A program made the translations under genes and the position numbers. Shown piece by piece: positions 1 to 11,780 of a DNA stretch of 64,000 nucleotides. Under the pieces are notes generated by a model. The model made no database searches. It worked only from the letters and a program-made list of their open reading frames with translations, and had not been told where the DNA came from. Each line of letters opens with the position of its first letter. Within the stretch, counting starts at the first letter, position 1. Source of the DNA: Tetrahymena elliotti 4EA (lineage: Eukaryota > Ciliophora > Oligohymenophorea > Hymenostomatida > Tetrahymenidae); NCBI GenBank assembly GCA_000231825.2, contig JH720304.1:1034576-1098575 (forward strand). The letters are read 5' to 3'.

Positions 1-1173
1 TATATATTATTGATTGAAACTACTAAACACAGTAATTGATAATAAATGAAGAAGTCTGGCTATTATTTTTTTGGTATCCTGTATAATACCTTTAATACTT
101 TATTCTTTAGTAATTATATTTAAGTCTTGCTCCATTTTCTTGGTCATTTTATATGATGAAATAAATATCACTCATTTTGCCATAATATATTATAATATAT
201 TGATTGAGATTTTGACTTTTTTTATTATCTTTCAATAACTTTAAATATTCAAATTTTTTTTTACCTTTTTAATTGAAAGAGAGACAAAAAAAGAGGCATG
301 ACTACACACATTTAACCCAATCAGTATCTATGTATGAGATAATTTCTTAAAAAAAGTGAAAAATAGGACCCATAAGATTGTATATTTATATATTATTGAT
401 TTGTGAATAATTAATATTACCAATTATTTTAAATTAGTTTTCTTCAAAGCTTGCTTAAATAATTAAATTTAAATCCTCTTATTTTTAATTATACTGTAAA
501 CTTCATTCAAAATATAATCAAATTCATTTTGTTATTAAAAATGAACATAAATTACCTCTGAAATTCCACAAATAAAAATTTTAAAATTAAAAAAGAAGAG
601 CTTTGTTTTGATTTTGATAATTAAATTTAACTAATTTTTAAGATAAATAAATGATATAAAAAGGAGTAAAGTTAAGCAAGTAACCATATTTTTTATTGAC
701 ATATAATATTTTTGAAAGAATGATCATATTTTTATCAATTTTCAAATTAAAAAGATTACTAACTTTTAAAAATATTCATGACTGTTTATTTGAATTAATT
801 TGTTAGTATGTTTATTAGTTAAGAAAACAAGTTTTTGGTTTTTATTTAGATATTTGAATAAGTCAAATAATAAAATAAAAATAAGAAGAAAGATAAAAGA
901 AAAATAAATTAAACATATTTTTGAGTTGGGTTTATGTATTTTTCGAAAAGTGAAAGTTCTTTAAATTATTTTAAAAATACAAAAGCATTTTGGCTGTTAT
1001 TTAATTTTAACGATTTGAATTAATAAAATAATAGATAAACAATATACAAGGATAAATAATAAATAAAAGCAATTTAATTTAATTTTTTATTAGGGTAATG
1101 TATATTTTGTTGAAATATTGATAACAGTTTAATGATGATATAGGTAAATAAATAATATACTATATAAATAGAA
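1..1173. other. AT-rich non-coding DNA, left edge
   Basis: I see no supported gene here. The stretch is very AT-rich with many homopolymer runs, and it has TGA in all frames at short intervals. It lies downstream of the minus-strand coiled-coil gene ending at 1174, so it should hold that gene's 3' UTR and whatever separates it from the next gene to the left. No telomere-type repeat is present at the edge, so the window starts inside a chromosome. Confidence 0.6.
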
Positions 1174-4100
1174 TCAAGAGTATGAATTGTCTAATAAGTT
1201 GATATTATTTATATCCTCTAAAATATTGCATAGTTATTTGTTATCACTTTCATCAAAGTGGCAATCTTAATATTCTTGCTCAATGAAAATGTTTTCATTT
1301 TAAAGTTCTTTAGGATTGATAATTTATTCATTTTTAAGTAAATTCTATTCTACTTTCTGGTAGACATTATCATAAAATGGTAATTAATTAAGTTATTCTT
1401 ACTGAAGTTATTATTTTAGTTAAACTTCATCTATTTAATTACCATTTTTATTATTTTATGCAACATCTTCATTTGTTTGAGTTGGCATTTTCTTAATTTC
1501 ATTTAAATTTAATTTTAATTTCTTTTATATTCCATCTTCTATTTTAGATCTTCCACTGTTCGCATTAGATTAATATTTTATTTAATCTACTTGATTTAGA
1601 AAAGAGTTTTCTAAACTGTGAGGTTTTCCATAATAATTGAAACTGCTTTCATCTGAATCATTTATGACTAATAAAAACAATAATAAAATTAATTGAAATT
1701 AAAAAAAAATTATTTACTTGATTCATCTGCATAACCTAGAAATTAGGAGTTATTTCTTTGATCAATAATTCCATTTTTTAAATTTTCTAAATATCTTGAT
1801 CTAACGACATCGTTATTTCCTTAACCATGATCATGTTCATCTTATTCATCATCTTCTTCATCATCATTGTTAGCATTTTAATTCTAACTTTTATGAGAAT
1901 GAATTTGATTAACTACATCTCTTTCATATATTTCATCAATATCTATTCCATTCTTTTTAATTGCAAGAAGGAGCTTTATCATACTTGATTCTTTATCTTT
2001 GTATGCAGTTAGTTTCTTTTCTTATTCAACAACATAATCTCTCAAAATTTAGTTTTCATTATACACTTCTTCTATTTCTTCTTTTGAAACTTATAAATTA
2101 TTAGCTAAGTTATTTTATTTCTATTTTTGAGTAGAATCATTTTCTTTTACAACAGTTTATGTTTACTTTTCTTAAAAGCGATTTATTTCTATTTATTTTT
2201 CATTTGGACTATTAAACTATTTTACAGATTGTACTTTATATTACTGAGTCTCTTCTTAATTCAAGCTGCTAGTTTTACCAATAAACTCTAACTAATTAGA
2301 TGGAGATTATCCATTGCTAAGTAGCTTTGGATTTTAATTATTATTGCAAATATCAGAGGGAATGTTGATATTATTATTTGTTTTTGATTGATTTGAATTT
2401 GTTACATTGGTAGAATTACTAAGTAATTGTTAATTCTCACTTTAAAGAATGTTAACTTTATTTTATAGCTGCTTTTTCTCATTGCTGATTGTTTCTACAT
2501 TCTTTTTTAATTGTTGTGTTTTTGCTGCAAATATCTTTAGATTTTTAATTTTTGAATTCATGTCATGCATTAATGAATCTAAACATATTTTGAGCTTTGA
2601 AAGACTTGTCGAAAAGTAAATATCCGATGAAGTTAGCTAAGAAAAGACCTCCATGATTTCAGAATAGCTATTTTAATCAATTCTTTGCTTTAATATTTAA
2701 TCAAATTTAGAAGCAATTTGGGTATTTTCTTAATATAAATTCTACTCAGAACTCTTTGAATGCTGTTAATCTTTTTCAGAAATTTTATCTTTTGTGTAGC
2801 TGTTTACTGCTGTAGTATCATCACAACTTATATGATTTTATTAATGTTAGCTCTATTTATCATTTTAATTTTTTTTAGCTGAACTATGTTGCTCAATTAA
2901 CTATTATTTCAACAATTAAAAATTTACTTAGCTTTAATAAATTTGCTTGTTTTATTTAATTTAATGATCAGCGCATTAAGATACTGACAAACCATTTTGA
3001 ATTTAAAGTTAAGGAATCTTTTTATTTTCTTCTTAATTTTTCATAGAATTCAAATTATTTTAAGCAGCCGTTTTTAATTGATTTGAATTTGCAGTGGACA
3101 CTGAAATGCAGCTTTAACTCTTATGAGATTTCTTTTATTGAGCCTTTTTAGCTTACAACTATTGCTATTGCTGTTGTTGTTATTATTAAACAACTTGCTT
3201 TGTGCTTTTACCTTAATTAGTAATTTTAGACAAAAAATTTTTACATTTTTCTTAACTTCTATGAGATGTTTTTTCAATATCTCTGCTAACTTCATTATTT
3301 TATTAAGCATTAACGCTACCTTTTTAATTAAAGCTTAAGTTACCTGGAGTTTTGCTTACCTTGATTTATAAAAAATTTTGATTGACTGGGTTTTAAACTG
3401 ATTGATTTTAATGGTTATGGGGAGTACAGAAGTTTGCATCACCTTTTTCACCTGAGTTTAATTGCTTAAGTTATTTTCCTCCACTAGAAATAGCTTAATT
3501 TGTATTATGAAAATTTTATGTTGTTTAAGGAGTAATGCCTTTAAATAATTTTTTAACATCAACTATATTGTAAGATCCTTTAGAGCAATCTATATACATA
3601 TTTTCTTTACTGTATTTTGGAGAGCTTGAACTCATAGAAGCAACTTTTCTATGTTTTTATGTATTACTTAATTGCTAAGTAGGAAATTTCATCCCTGATA
3701 AATTAGTATTATTAAAAAAATTTGGCTGACTCTACCCTTAAGTCATGTTGCCTGTAATATTACATTGATTAGCGCTATTAGAGTTATGCATTTCAGTTTG
3801 TTGATTGTTCACAAGTTAATGAATTTACTTAATAAATTAATTGGATGAATATTAAAGATTCTACTATTACTAGTAAGGTTGATGTGTATCATGATTCATT
3901 AATTGATGATATTGCTATATAGTGAAACTTAATGTTTTAGAAAGCTAGTTTGCTGAATTTGATTGAATCTAATTTGAATTGTTGTTCAAATTACTTTATT
4001 ACAACCCAAATATATTTTTGCTATTAAAATTATTTATGCTATTACTCAGAAAAGCAGTGCGTTATTGCTATGAAATTTGTGAAGGTAAAACGCCATTCTT

Positions 4101-5114
4101 ACTGCTACCTAAAATTTGCTAGTTGAAGTTGTAATTATTATTATTGTTGTTGTTATTGTTATTATTATTACTACTACTGTTGTTGTTCCCTTGGTAGTGA
4201 TTAACGGTGGTGGAATTATTTGATGGAAGAGAAGATTTAGAATAGGATGCATTAGAAGTTAAACCAGATTGGTGGGCATTTCTTGGATGACCTTTTGCAG
4301 AATTTGAATTTTTATCTCGCTTTTTAAGTTTTTCAAAAATGAGAGTTGCTGCTAAATTTAAATTATCTAAATCAGATTATTTATGATGTTAGCTATTTTT
4401 AGAATATCCTTCTTATGCAGAATTATTTCGTTATATACCTGAATTCATAACTTGGTGCTGCATTAAATTAGATTCAGCATTATCATCTTAATGATCAGTT
4501 TCTTCATTTAACTATTCTTAGACTTCTTCATTTTTGTTCTTTTAAAAGTTATTTTCGCCTTCAATATCAAATTTAATTTGTGATTTTTTTCCATTTTGCG
4601 CCTATTGTATAAATTTTTAAGAGGTCTAAGCAGAAATCTAAGAAGCAGAATAAGAAGAGGCGGAGTCCTTTTTCTGATTTGAAGAAAGATCTTGAATCTA
4701 TTTATTCTAGCTTTAGAATAAATTAATTTTATTACTACTAGAATATTAAGGAGTTATAGAAAGAACCTTTTTAAATGTTTGATTTGAATTTTAAAACGAG
4801 TTATTCTAAATATTATTAATTGGCGTGTTGCCATGTGTAGTAGAGCCAGCGTTATTTGAAAAAATGTTTCCCGTAGCTCCTTAATTGCATATCAAACCTA
4901 AATTACTTAAGCTATTTCCACCTATTAATATAGCATTTAATTCTGTTTAAATTTATAGCTTGCTATTTAAATTATTCCTTATTTTATCTAAACTTTGCAT
5001 ATGAGCTGATTTCTTTATACTTTAAAGTAATTTATTATGAGATTTTCTATTTATTTCAGAATCTACTATTTCAACTGATTTGCATTACTTTCCTTCATCA
5101 ATTGACTGATTCAT
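1174..5114 (-). CDS. Q/N-rich coiled-coil protein, 1,296 aa, unrecognised family
   Basis: Read with TAA/TAG as Gln, the minus strand is open from ATG at 5114 (MNQSIDEGKQ) to TGA at 1174-1176 (ends LLDNSYS). One 50-bp intron at 1668-1717 joins exons of 3,397 and 494 nt, and the sum is divisible by three. An in-frame TGA just upstream of 5114 supports that start. The N-terminal half is low complexity, Ser/Asn/Gln-rich, with a poly-Asn/Ser run near 4135-4195. A poly-Gln run near 3165-3200 follows. The C-terminal third is charged, with heptad-like coiled coil (for example LKKNVETISNEKKQL) and an acidic Asp/Glu patch near 1840-1870. No enzyme motif or membrane segment is visible. Family unknown; a structural or scaffold protein is an inference from composition only. 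Confidence 0.8.
3160..3200 (-). repeat. poly-glutamine tract with mixed codons
   Basis: In the frame of the surrounding gene this segment reads VVQ followed by a run of nine Gln, then LQ. The run mixes TAA, CAA, CAG and TAG, so it is not a pure triplet repeat at DNA level. Open frames on both strands over this tract read as Leu-rich or Asn-rich peptides, but they are out of frame with the gene. Confidence 0.7.
4133..4197 (-). repeat. poly-asparagine/serine tract (AAC/AAT/AGT)
   Basis: The minus strand carries consecutive AAC, AAT and AGT codons: a few Asn, three Ser, then about eleven Asn. It lies inside the Q/N-rich coiled-coil gene. Trinucleotide tracts of this kind vary in length between strains in many protists. 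Confidence 0.75.
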
Positions 5115-6773
5115 TAACTCATTTATTCATTAATTGACTGATTCCAGCTATCTTTCTTGTTCTTTTTTTGTTTTTGTTATTTATATCTGATTCCCTTTCA
5201 ACTACATTTATATTTAAAGTTATCTATAAAATTTTCTTAGCATTTTTACGACCTTATTATGTGCTAGCATTAAGCCGCTTTTCTAAACATTTCTATTTAA
5301 ACAACAACTCCTTTCAAGGTTATTCCAATTTTTATATTACATACCTAAATCTTTAAATTTATTCATTCAAAATCTAGTTTATTTGCGTTTACAGAGCCCC
5401 AAAGTATTCAAATATTTTATTCTTTTTTCAAAAAAATGTATTAATATAAAACAATACAATTTAAAACGAAAGATTTATGAAGATAATACTCATTATATTT
5501 TAAATATTCTTGGGATATTTGAATGTAAAATTTAGCTTTAAAAGATTGATATTGGAATACTTTAAATAAATTTTTTTATTCTTTCAAATATTTTCAAAAA
5601 ATAAATATAATTAAGTTTTAAATCACAACAAAAAGAGTTGAAAAATAATATTTGATATCTAGGTTGATATTGGTTTGCCTTAAAAATAAATCAAATAGTT
5701 AAAAAATTTATTTTAGAGTTAGAAAAATTTTAGTTGATAAATGAATTAATTTTTTAAAATTTATACAACATCATTTTTTATTATTTCTTTTATTTTTAGA
5801 TTTATTTATGTTAAACATTTTCTATCATCAAATTATTAAATTTTGACATTTAAAATTTTCCTTTAATAATTTGTAATTTAATTCTTTCAAACTTTAGTTG
5901 AATCGACAACAAAAATTTTAATAAACTTAATAGCTTTTACATTCAAAATTGATTCAAAAATATTATCTTTCAACTCAAAGCTTGCATTGTTAAATTTTAA
6001 AATCTTCATGAGTGGTTTTACTTTTTGAATATTTTTGAGATTTAATTTAAAATTTTAAATAAAATTAGTCTTAATTTATTTTAAAAAAATTTTTCTATAA
6101 TTATTTTTATTTTTTTAAGGGAAAAATTAATCATTCTATCATAAATATTACAAATTCTTTTTCCTTGACTCGCTTTAATAAAAAATACTATTGCAAAAAA
6201 AAAGTGATTTCTTCTCTAATATATTTATTATAAAATACATCGTAATAAGTGAACTAATAAATAATAATTTTCATAAATATGGTAAAGGCTAATATTAGTT
6301 TTAATTCTTTTAAAGAATTATTTTGACTTAAAAATTGAACAAAAGTAAATATTTTACAAAACCTCTCTACTCTATTGAAAAAGAAATAAAATATTCATAC
6401 CCAAACTATAATAATGGAATAAAAAAGGATTTGATTAGACCTCTTTACCCTTGTAATGAAGATAACACTTTTATTAATCTTAAATAAATATCAAATTTAA
6501 AAATAGTTTTAAATGATTTTACTGTTTTGTAATCTGAAAATAAATAGAGTTTTTTAGATAATTTTGAAATCTTAAGATTTAAATATGGTAATGTTTTTAA
6601 TAGAGATTGATCTAACAATAAATTTGTAGATATGTTTGCTAATAAGATTATTTGAAATTTAAAAAGCATCAAAAAACAATTAAATAAATAAATAATTATT
6701 TAATAAAATTAGTATCTTTGTTCATTATTATCCAAACAAAATATATTTTAATTAAAAGATAAATTATAAATAA
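5115..6773. other. intergenic region between divergent genes
   Basis: This 1.66 kb lies between the start of the minus-strand coiled-coil gene and the start of the plus-strand SF-assemblin gene, so it should contain both promoters. It is mostly A/T runs. Just upstream of 5114 a 12-bp string (ATTGACTGATTC on the plus strand) occurs twice, near 5100 and 5135. The only coding-like piece is the doubtful fragment at 6338-6631. Confidence 0.5.
6338..6631 (+). pseudogene. short open fragment, possible gene remnant
   Basis: The plus strand is open under the ciliate code from about 6338 (NKSKYFTKPLYSIEK) to a TGA near 6629 (ends FKYGNVFNRD), roughly 97 codons. It has no ATG in frame. A short ATG frame at 6279 (MVKANISFNS) runs into TGA just before it in another frame, so this could be a two-exon gene or a frameshifted remnant. 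Composition is more protein-like than the surrounding DNA. I recognise no family. The opposite strand is also open here and is taken as a shadow. Confidence 0.25.
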
Positions 6774-8227
6774 ATGTTCTCCTAAACAACTCCTTTTAGA
6801 AGAAATTTTGAAAGCCCTGCTAGAGATGTTTACAGTAAAAAATTGTTTCACAATTAACTAAATAATGCGCTTTTTAATTTTAAAAATGTCTTTTTGTTTT
6901 GTTATATCTTATTTTTAAAATAAAAGCATCACCTAATCTATCTAAAATAGCTTAATTAAATGAAAGAGTTAAAACTATCCAAACAAATTTTGAAGAATCA
7001 AGAGCTGTATTTTATTCATTTAGTTTATCATTGAATGGTTTGTTGATATTAATGAAAACCAATTCTTATCTCATATTTAAGCATTCTTTAAATGGAGTTT
7101 ATGAAAATAGGCCAAAAGAGAAGTATTCTAAAATAAGATGAGATATATAGATGATAGAATCAATAAAGTTGAATAGCAAAATGATTAAAAGTTTAGAGTA
7201 AAATATTAATTAGAATTAAATAGCATGTTATCTAATAATTTTAATATGAAATACAGTTGCTTGCTGAATAATTGAATAAGATTTAAGAAGAAGCCAACTA
7301 AGAAACATTAGCTAAAGAAGTAATTAAATAATATTTAAATAATTTTCAGAAAAGAAATAACAAATTTAAAATCTAACCAGCTAAATGCACTCAAAAACAT
7401 CTAAATGATTCATTAATAAGATATTTTAATTAAATAATGTATAATAATAAAATCATTTTATATGAAACAAACAGATTCACTCTGAAAAAAGACTCAAAGA
7501 AATTAAGTTGCTGGACAAAAATTTTTCAATCAACATTAGCAAAGAACACTAAGAAAAAAAGGAAAATGAAACTAAAATGTTAAGATAAATTGATGAGAAG
7601 ATTTAAGAAATGAAGATTGAACTTTTCCGTGACAGAAAGAAAAGAGAAGATTATGAAGTTTATAAGACAAGTGAAATTGAAAATAGAGTTAATGATCTTA
7701 GAGAATAATTTGAATAAGAAAAAAAAATTAGGTAAAAAGCTGTTAAAGGAATATTTATTTATTAATTTATTGGTGTTGATTCTATTTAATAAATAAAAAA
7801 CTGAATAAAATTTATTTGCTGCAAATAGATTAAATGAAATTAAATCCTAAATAATAAATAAGATAGCTATTCCTCATTCAACAAAAAAAATTATTAATCA
7901 TTTACATTTTTAAAAAAACAGAGATGAAGTATCAGAAAATCTTATCAAAACTTTTGGTGAAGAAATCTTAAAGTTTTAGGATCTTCTTAGATAAGAAAAG
8001 AAAATCAGAGAAGAATAGCATAACAATATGCTTAAAGTACTTGAAGACTTGAATGATTCTTTGACTTCTGAAGTTAGTGTAAGAAATATTTATAATTAAT
8101 TAGTATGATCTTAAAGGGATTTTTTAAAAAACAGCAAGAAAAGCACATCAGAGAAAAATCAGAAGAAATGTTGCTTAAATTGTTAGAAGATACATGCTAA
8201 AAGATAGAATCATCTCTTTTAAATTGA
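6774..8227 (+). CDS. SF-assemblin (striated fibre assemblin) family protein
   Basis: SF-assemblins are coiled-coil proteins that build striated rootlet fibres at basal bodies (giardin relatives). The ATG at 6774 gives MFSQTTPFRRNFESPARD, a short head. The body is charged coiled coil (KIQEMKIELFRDRKKRE, EIENRVNDLREQFEQEKK). The C-terminal part has the family's spaced pattern LLRQEKKIREEQ..., then SQEKHIREKSEEMLLKLLED and TCQKIESSLLN before TGA at 8225-8227. The gene is split by several short AT-rich introns, including about 7729-7830 and 8082-8135; junctions in the first third are uncertain. Family assignment rests on the C-terminal pattern, which I consider strong. It lies 417 bp upstream of the MORN gene on the same strand. 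Confidence 0.75.
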
Positions 8228-8644
8228 GAGCAATCAAATAAATCAATGTTGCTTAGTCTATCAATTAATATAAAAATAGAAATTTTGAAACTTAACAAAT
8301 ATAATTAAAAAAAATATGAAAATTGTTTAAATAATTTACTTTTAAGTAGAGTGAATTAGTATAAAATATATAACTTTGTATAAATATATTATGTGAAATA
8401 TATCTGTTTGGTAAAGATAATTATTATTTTATGGATCAATTTAAAATTATTGTTTAAAGTTTCTGTTTAAAAAATGTTGTTAAGAAAATAAATGTTGCTT
8501 TATTTATTTAACAACTTCGTTTTATTTTGATTCTTTACTGTCCAAGAAATAAAAATAAATCTTTTTTGAAATTAGTTTCTCCTTAAATTTAATTAAATAT
8601 TGAATGGTAGTAGAGAAATAAATAAAAAGCAGGAGTTAGTTATT
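8228..8644. other. intergenic spacer between two plus-strand genes
   Basis: This 417-bp spacer holds the 3' UTR of the SF-assemblin gene and the promoter of the MORN gene. It is AT-rich with no recognisable element. Confidence 0.5.
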
Positions 8645-10189
8645 ATGGGAAATTGTTGTGGATAAAGTTAGGTTAATAATGGAGAAATACCTTCAAATTT
8701 AATATTCAATGAAAATTAGTATTTAGCCATGGCTCCTTAGCCTGATTAGGTAGAGGAAGTCAAAGAAAATTATTAAGATTTTGAAGAATAAGATTAGCAA
8801 GAAAAAATAAAAATGTAGAATAATATTGATATGATTTAACAGTAAAACTTTGATGTGCATGAAGATAACATGAACATAGAATAGATGTAAAAAAGTCCTA
8901 TATAATTTTAGTAATTGGAAGCTAACAATTTAAGTAAAAACGAAGAGCCTATTGATATATCTTCGAATTAAATACAAAATTAAAGTATTACATAGACAGC
9001 TGCTCCAGCTCCTGCTGAATCATCAGTAATTCAAAGAAAATCTACTTTTAAACCAACTTTTGTGGAAACTGATCCATTAGTTATTGAAAGAGAAAGAAGG
9101 AGAAAGGAAGAAGAAGAAAAGAAAAGAATTTTAGAACATTATTCCTCTGTTGATAAGGAATATTAGATCATTAAAATCCAAGCTAATTATAGAGGATACT
9201 TATCAAGAAAAGATTCATCAAAAATAAAAAATTAAGAGAAAGAATATTTGACAGAAAAGTAGAAAGCTTACTCTCCTAATTCAAAATCTGCTTAACCATT
9301 TGAACAAAAAGTTATTTTGAATTCTGTATTATAGAAATTAGTTGATTTATATGGAAAATTTAATCCTTATAAGCCAGAAATTAAAAAAAATTAGAGAGTA
9401 TAAAAGTTAATTAGAGACCTTGATAAAGTTACTCTTAGACCACATAAGTTTTCTAATTCTTAAGGTATTTATATTGGAGAATGGAAGTAAGGTTTAAGAC
9501 ATGGTGTAGGAAAATTTATTACAGAAAATCAAATTTATGAGGGATATTGGGAAGAAAATTATGCAACTGGATATGGAAGAACTATTTTTATTAATGGAGA
9601 CATGTATGTATTTATTTTGCAATAAGCTAAATAATATTTTTCTATCAAATTTAATAAAAGGTATGAAGGTGATTATTTTAAAGATCAAGCATAAGGGAAA
9701 GGTGTTTACATTACGAAAGATAAGAGTAAGTATGAAGGATAGTTTACTAGCAATAAACCCCATGGGTATGGTAAAGAGAGTTGGTATGATGGATCAAAAT
9801 TTGTAGGTACCTTTAGCATGGGAAAAAAATAAGGAGAAGGGAAATTCCATTTCAGAGATGGAAGTTTGTATCATGGAAATTTTGAAAATAACATGTTTAA
9901 TGGCAAAGGGAGGTATACTTGGCCAGATGGTAGAGAGTATGATGGATTATGGAAAGACAATTTAATGCATGGGGATGGAGTTTACACATGGCCAGATGGA
10001 AGATAGTATACAGGTCAGTATGTAGAAGGCAAAAGAGATGGTACTGGGTTTTTTAAATGGCCAAAGGGAGAACAATATTAAGGTTAATGGAGATTTGGTT
10101 TACAGCATGGAATGGGATATTACTAAGATGATAAAAAAATCAAAAGAAGAGGATAGTGGAAATTTGGAAAACTTGTCCAATTTTTATGA
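8645..10189 (+). CDS. MORN-repeat protein with IQ motif and N-terminal acylation signal, 495 aa
   Basis: The ATG at 8645 starts MGNCCGQSQV: Gly2 fits N-myristoylation and Cys4/Cys5 fit palmitoylation, so membrane anchoring is likely. A Gln/Glu-rich stretch follows, with an acidic/basic helix RERRRKEEEEKKR near residue 145. An IQ-type calmodulin-binding motif (IKIQANYRGYLSRK) sits near residue 178. About nine MORN repeats fill residues 272-475, for example YIGEWKQGLRHGVGKF and YDGLWKDNLMHGDGVY. MORN arrays act as cortical or ciliary scaffolds or membrane adaptors. One 57-bp intron (9604-9660) interrupts a repeat; removing it restores GDMYEGDYFKDQ. The TGA at 10187-10189 ends the frame, and the summed exon length is divisible by three. 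The exact partner is unknown. Confidence 0.88.
9604..9660 (+). other. 57-bp intron, multiple of three, no in-frame stop
   Basis: The segment begins GTATGTATTT and ends AATAAAAG. Its removal joins GACAT to GTATGAA and restores a canonical MORN repeat. Because 57 is a multiple of three and the intron has no TGA in frame, the unspliced message stays open and would insert 19 residues (beginning VFILQQAKQY). Confidence 0.8.
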
Positions 10190-10553
10190 AAATGAAATTT
10201 ATTTATTGAATTTAAATTAATTTTTATATTCACTGTATTTTTATTCCTTATTTTCATAAATATTTTATAAAATACCTGTCACAATTTACATATTTTAAGT
10301 TCAAAAAAATATTTTTTAAATGAATAATTTTGTTGCAAGATTTAGAATATTATAGTAAATATTAAGTTTTTTATACTCAAGGTTATTATAGCTTTTTTAT
10401 TTGATGCTAAATAAAATAATTAAGCATATGAAAGTTTGGAAATGAGTTAATATTTAAAAAAACACAAAGATATAAAATGTGTAATATTTTTTAATGATCC
10501 TTTATATAATAGCAAATTTTTATAGTTTTAACAGAATTTAGAAAATTATTTTT
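10190..10553. other. intergenic spacer between convergent genes
   Basis: This 364-bp AT-rich spacer separates the stop of the plus-strand MORN gene from the stop of the minus-strand Rab gene. It should contain both 3' UTRs. No other element is seen. Confidence 0.5.
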
Positions 10554-11780
10554 TCAGCAGCAAGTTCCAGAGGGTTTTTTTTGGGGTTCTGTTTTATTAG
10601 GGTGTAAAAGTGATTGTCCTAAGTTTTTTTATTTAAATTCGCTCCTAGAGACTTCTTACTATTGATTTTGTTACTTAGATTAACTGCTATTTTCATTTTG
10701 AGATTCTGGCTTGTTAGCTGTTGAATTGACTTGACTTTGAATGTTTTTTTCATGTTATTAATAGATTTCTATTAAAAAATAAAAATAAATAGTAATGTGA
10801 TTATATCTAATAAAAGAAATTCAAAAGTATCAATAAAAGAAATTAATATTTTGTCTGATTATTTCTTAGATCAATTTTTTTATTTTTTGCATGTCATTAT
10901 TTTTTACTTATTTATTCATTCATCTTTTGATTAAAAACCGTTTAAAATTATTTTTAGATTTTATTTGTTAATTGATAATTCTACTTAAGCTCTTGCTTTT
11001 AAATGAATATCCTATAAAAGATTTTTAAATTTTGAAATAATCTGTTCAGACAGAAAATCAATAAAAATTAGCTTGCTTTTTCTTGCTACAAATTTTAATT
11101 TCATAATAAAAAATAGTAAAGGTTTTATTACCTTCAATAAGAGAAGTGAAAGCTTCTTTGATGTTATCTCCTGTCTTAGCAGAACAGAATGTAAGAGCTA
11201 AGTTTTTTGATTGTGCATAATTTAAAGCTTCTTAATTATTGACCTATTGCTTTTCAATTAAATCTTTCTTGTTGCCAACTAATAAAATAGCCATTTAGTT
11301 ATCTTGATTGTATTATTTGATTTCGTCTAACCATTTATCACACTTTTTAAAAGTAGGATAATCTACTATATCATAAACTAAGACAGCTCCAACTGCACCA
11401 CGATAAAAAGCTCTAGTTATAGATCTAAATTTTTCTTAACCAGCAGTATCCCAAATTTATACTTGAACTACTTGCCCGTTACTCAATTTAACACTAGTTG
11501 TTGCAAATTCTGCTCCAATTGTTGTAATATAATCTTCTGTAAACTTATTTTTTGTGTATCTTTAAAGCATTTGAGATTTACCAACTCCAGTTTCTCCTAT
11601 TAAAATTTTAAATTTTGATGAATATATTGATGATGATGGCTATGATAATATCTAGCTTAAATTTATGAATATCATTGAAAACAAAATATGTTATCATTTA
11701 AAGCCAAAATGAGATTAATTTTTTAAATCTATAGTACCTAACATAATAATTTTAAATAGTAACTAACCAGTATCAGCCAT
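10554..11780 (-). CDS. Rab-family small GTPase (Rab11/Rab2/Rab4-like clade)
   Basis: Rab GTPases direct vesicle traffic. The ATG at 11780 gives MADTG. The core carries G1 GETGVGKS, switch I TIGAEF, G3 WDTAGQEKF, RSITRAFYRGAVGAVLVYD, G4 NKKD and G5 SAK. The last exon starts EIYQQHEKN, followed by a Gln/Ser/Asn-rich hypervariable tail ending PSGTCC, a dicysteine geranylgeranylation signal, then TGA at 10554-10556. Intron 2 spans 10769-11131 (363 bp) and joins LIE to EIYQQ in frame. Intron 1 lies just after the start, about 11640-11765, with the exact junction uncertain. The AFYRGAVGA and IYQ signatures fit the Rab11/2/4 group; I cannot fix the subfamily by eye. Oddity: G1 has GET where Rabs usually have GDS. 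Confidence 0.9.

Noticed and set aside
3074..3338. Open frames on both strands reading as Asn-rich (minus) and Leu-rich (plus) peptides
   Set aside because: Both are out of frame with the long minus-strand gene, whose frame here encodes a poly-Gln tract and is continuous over 3.4 kb.
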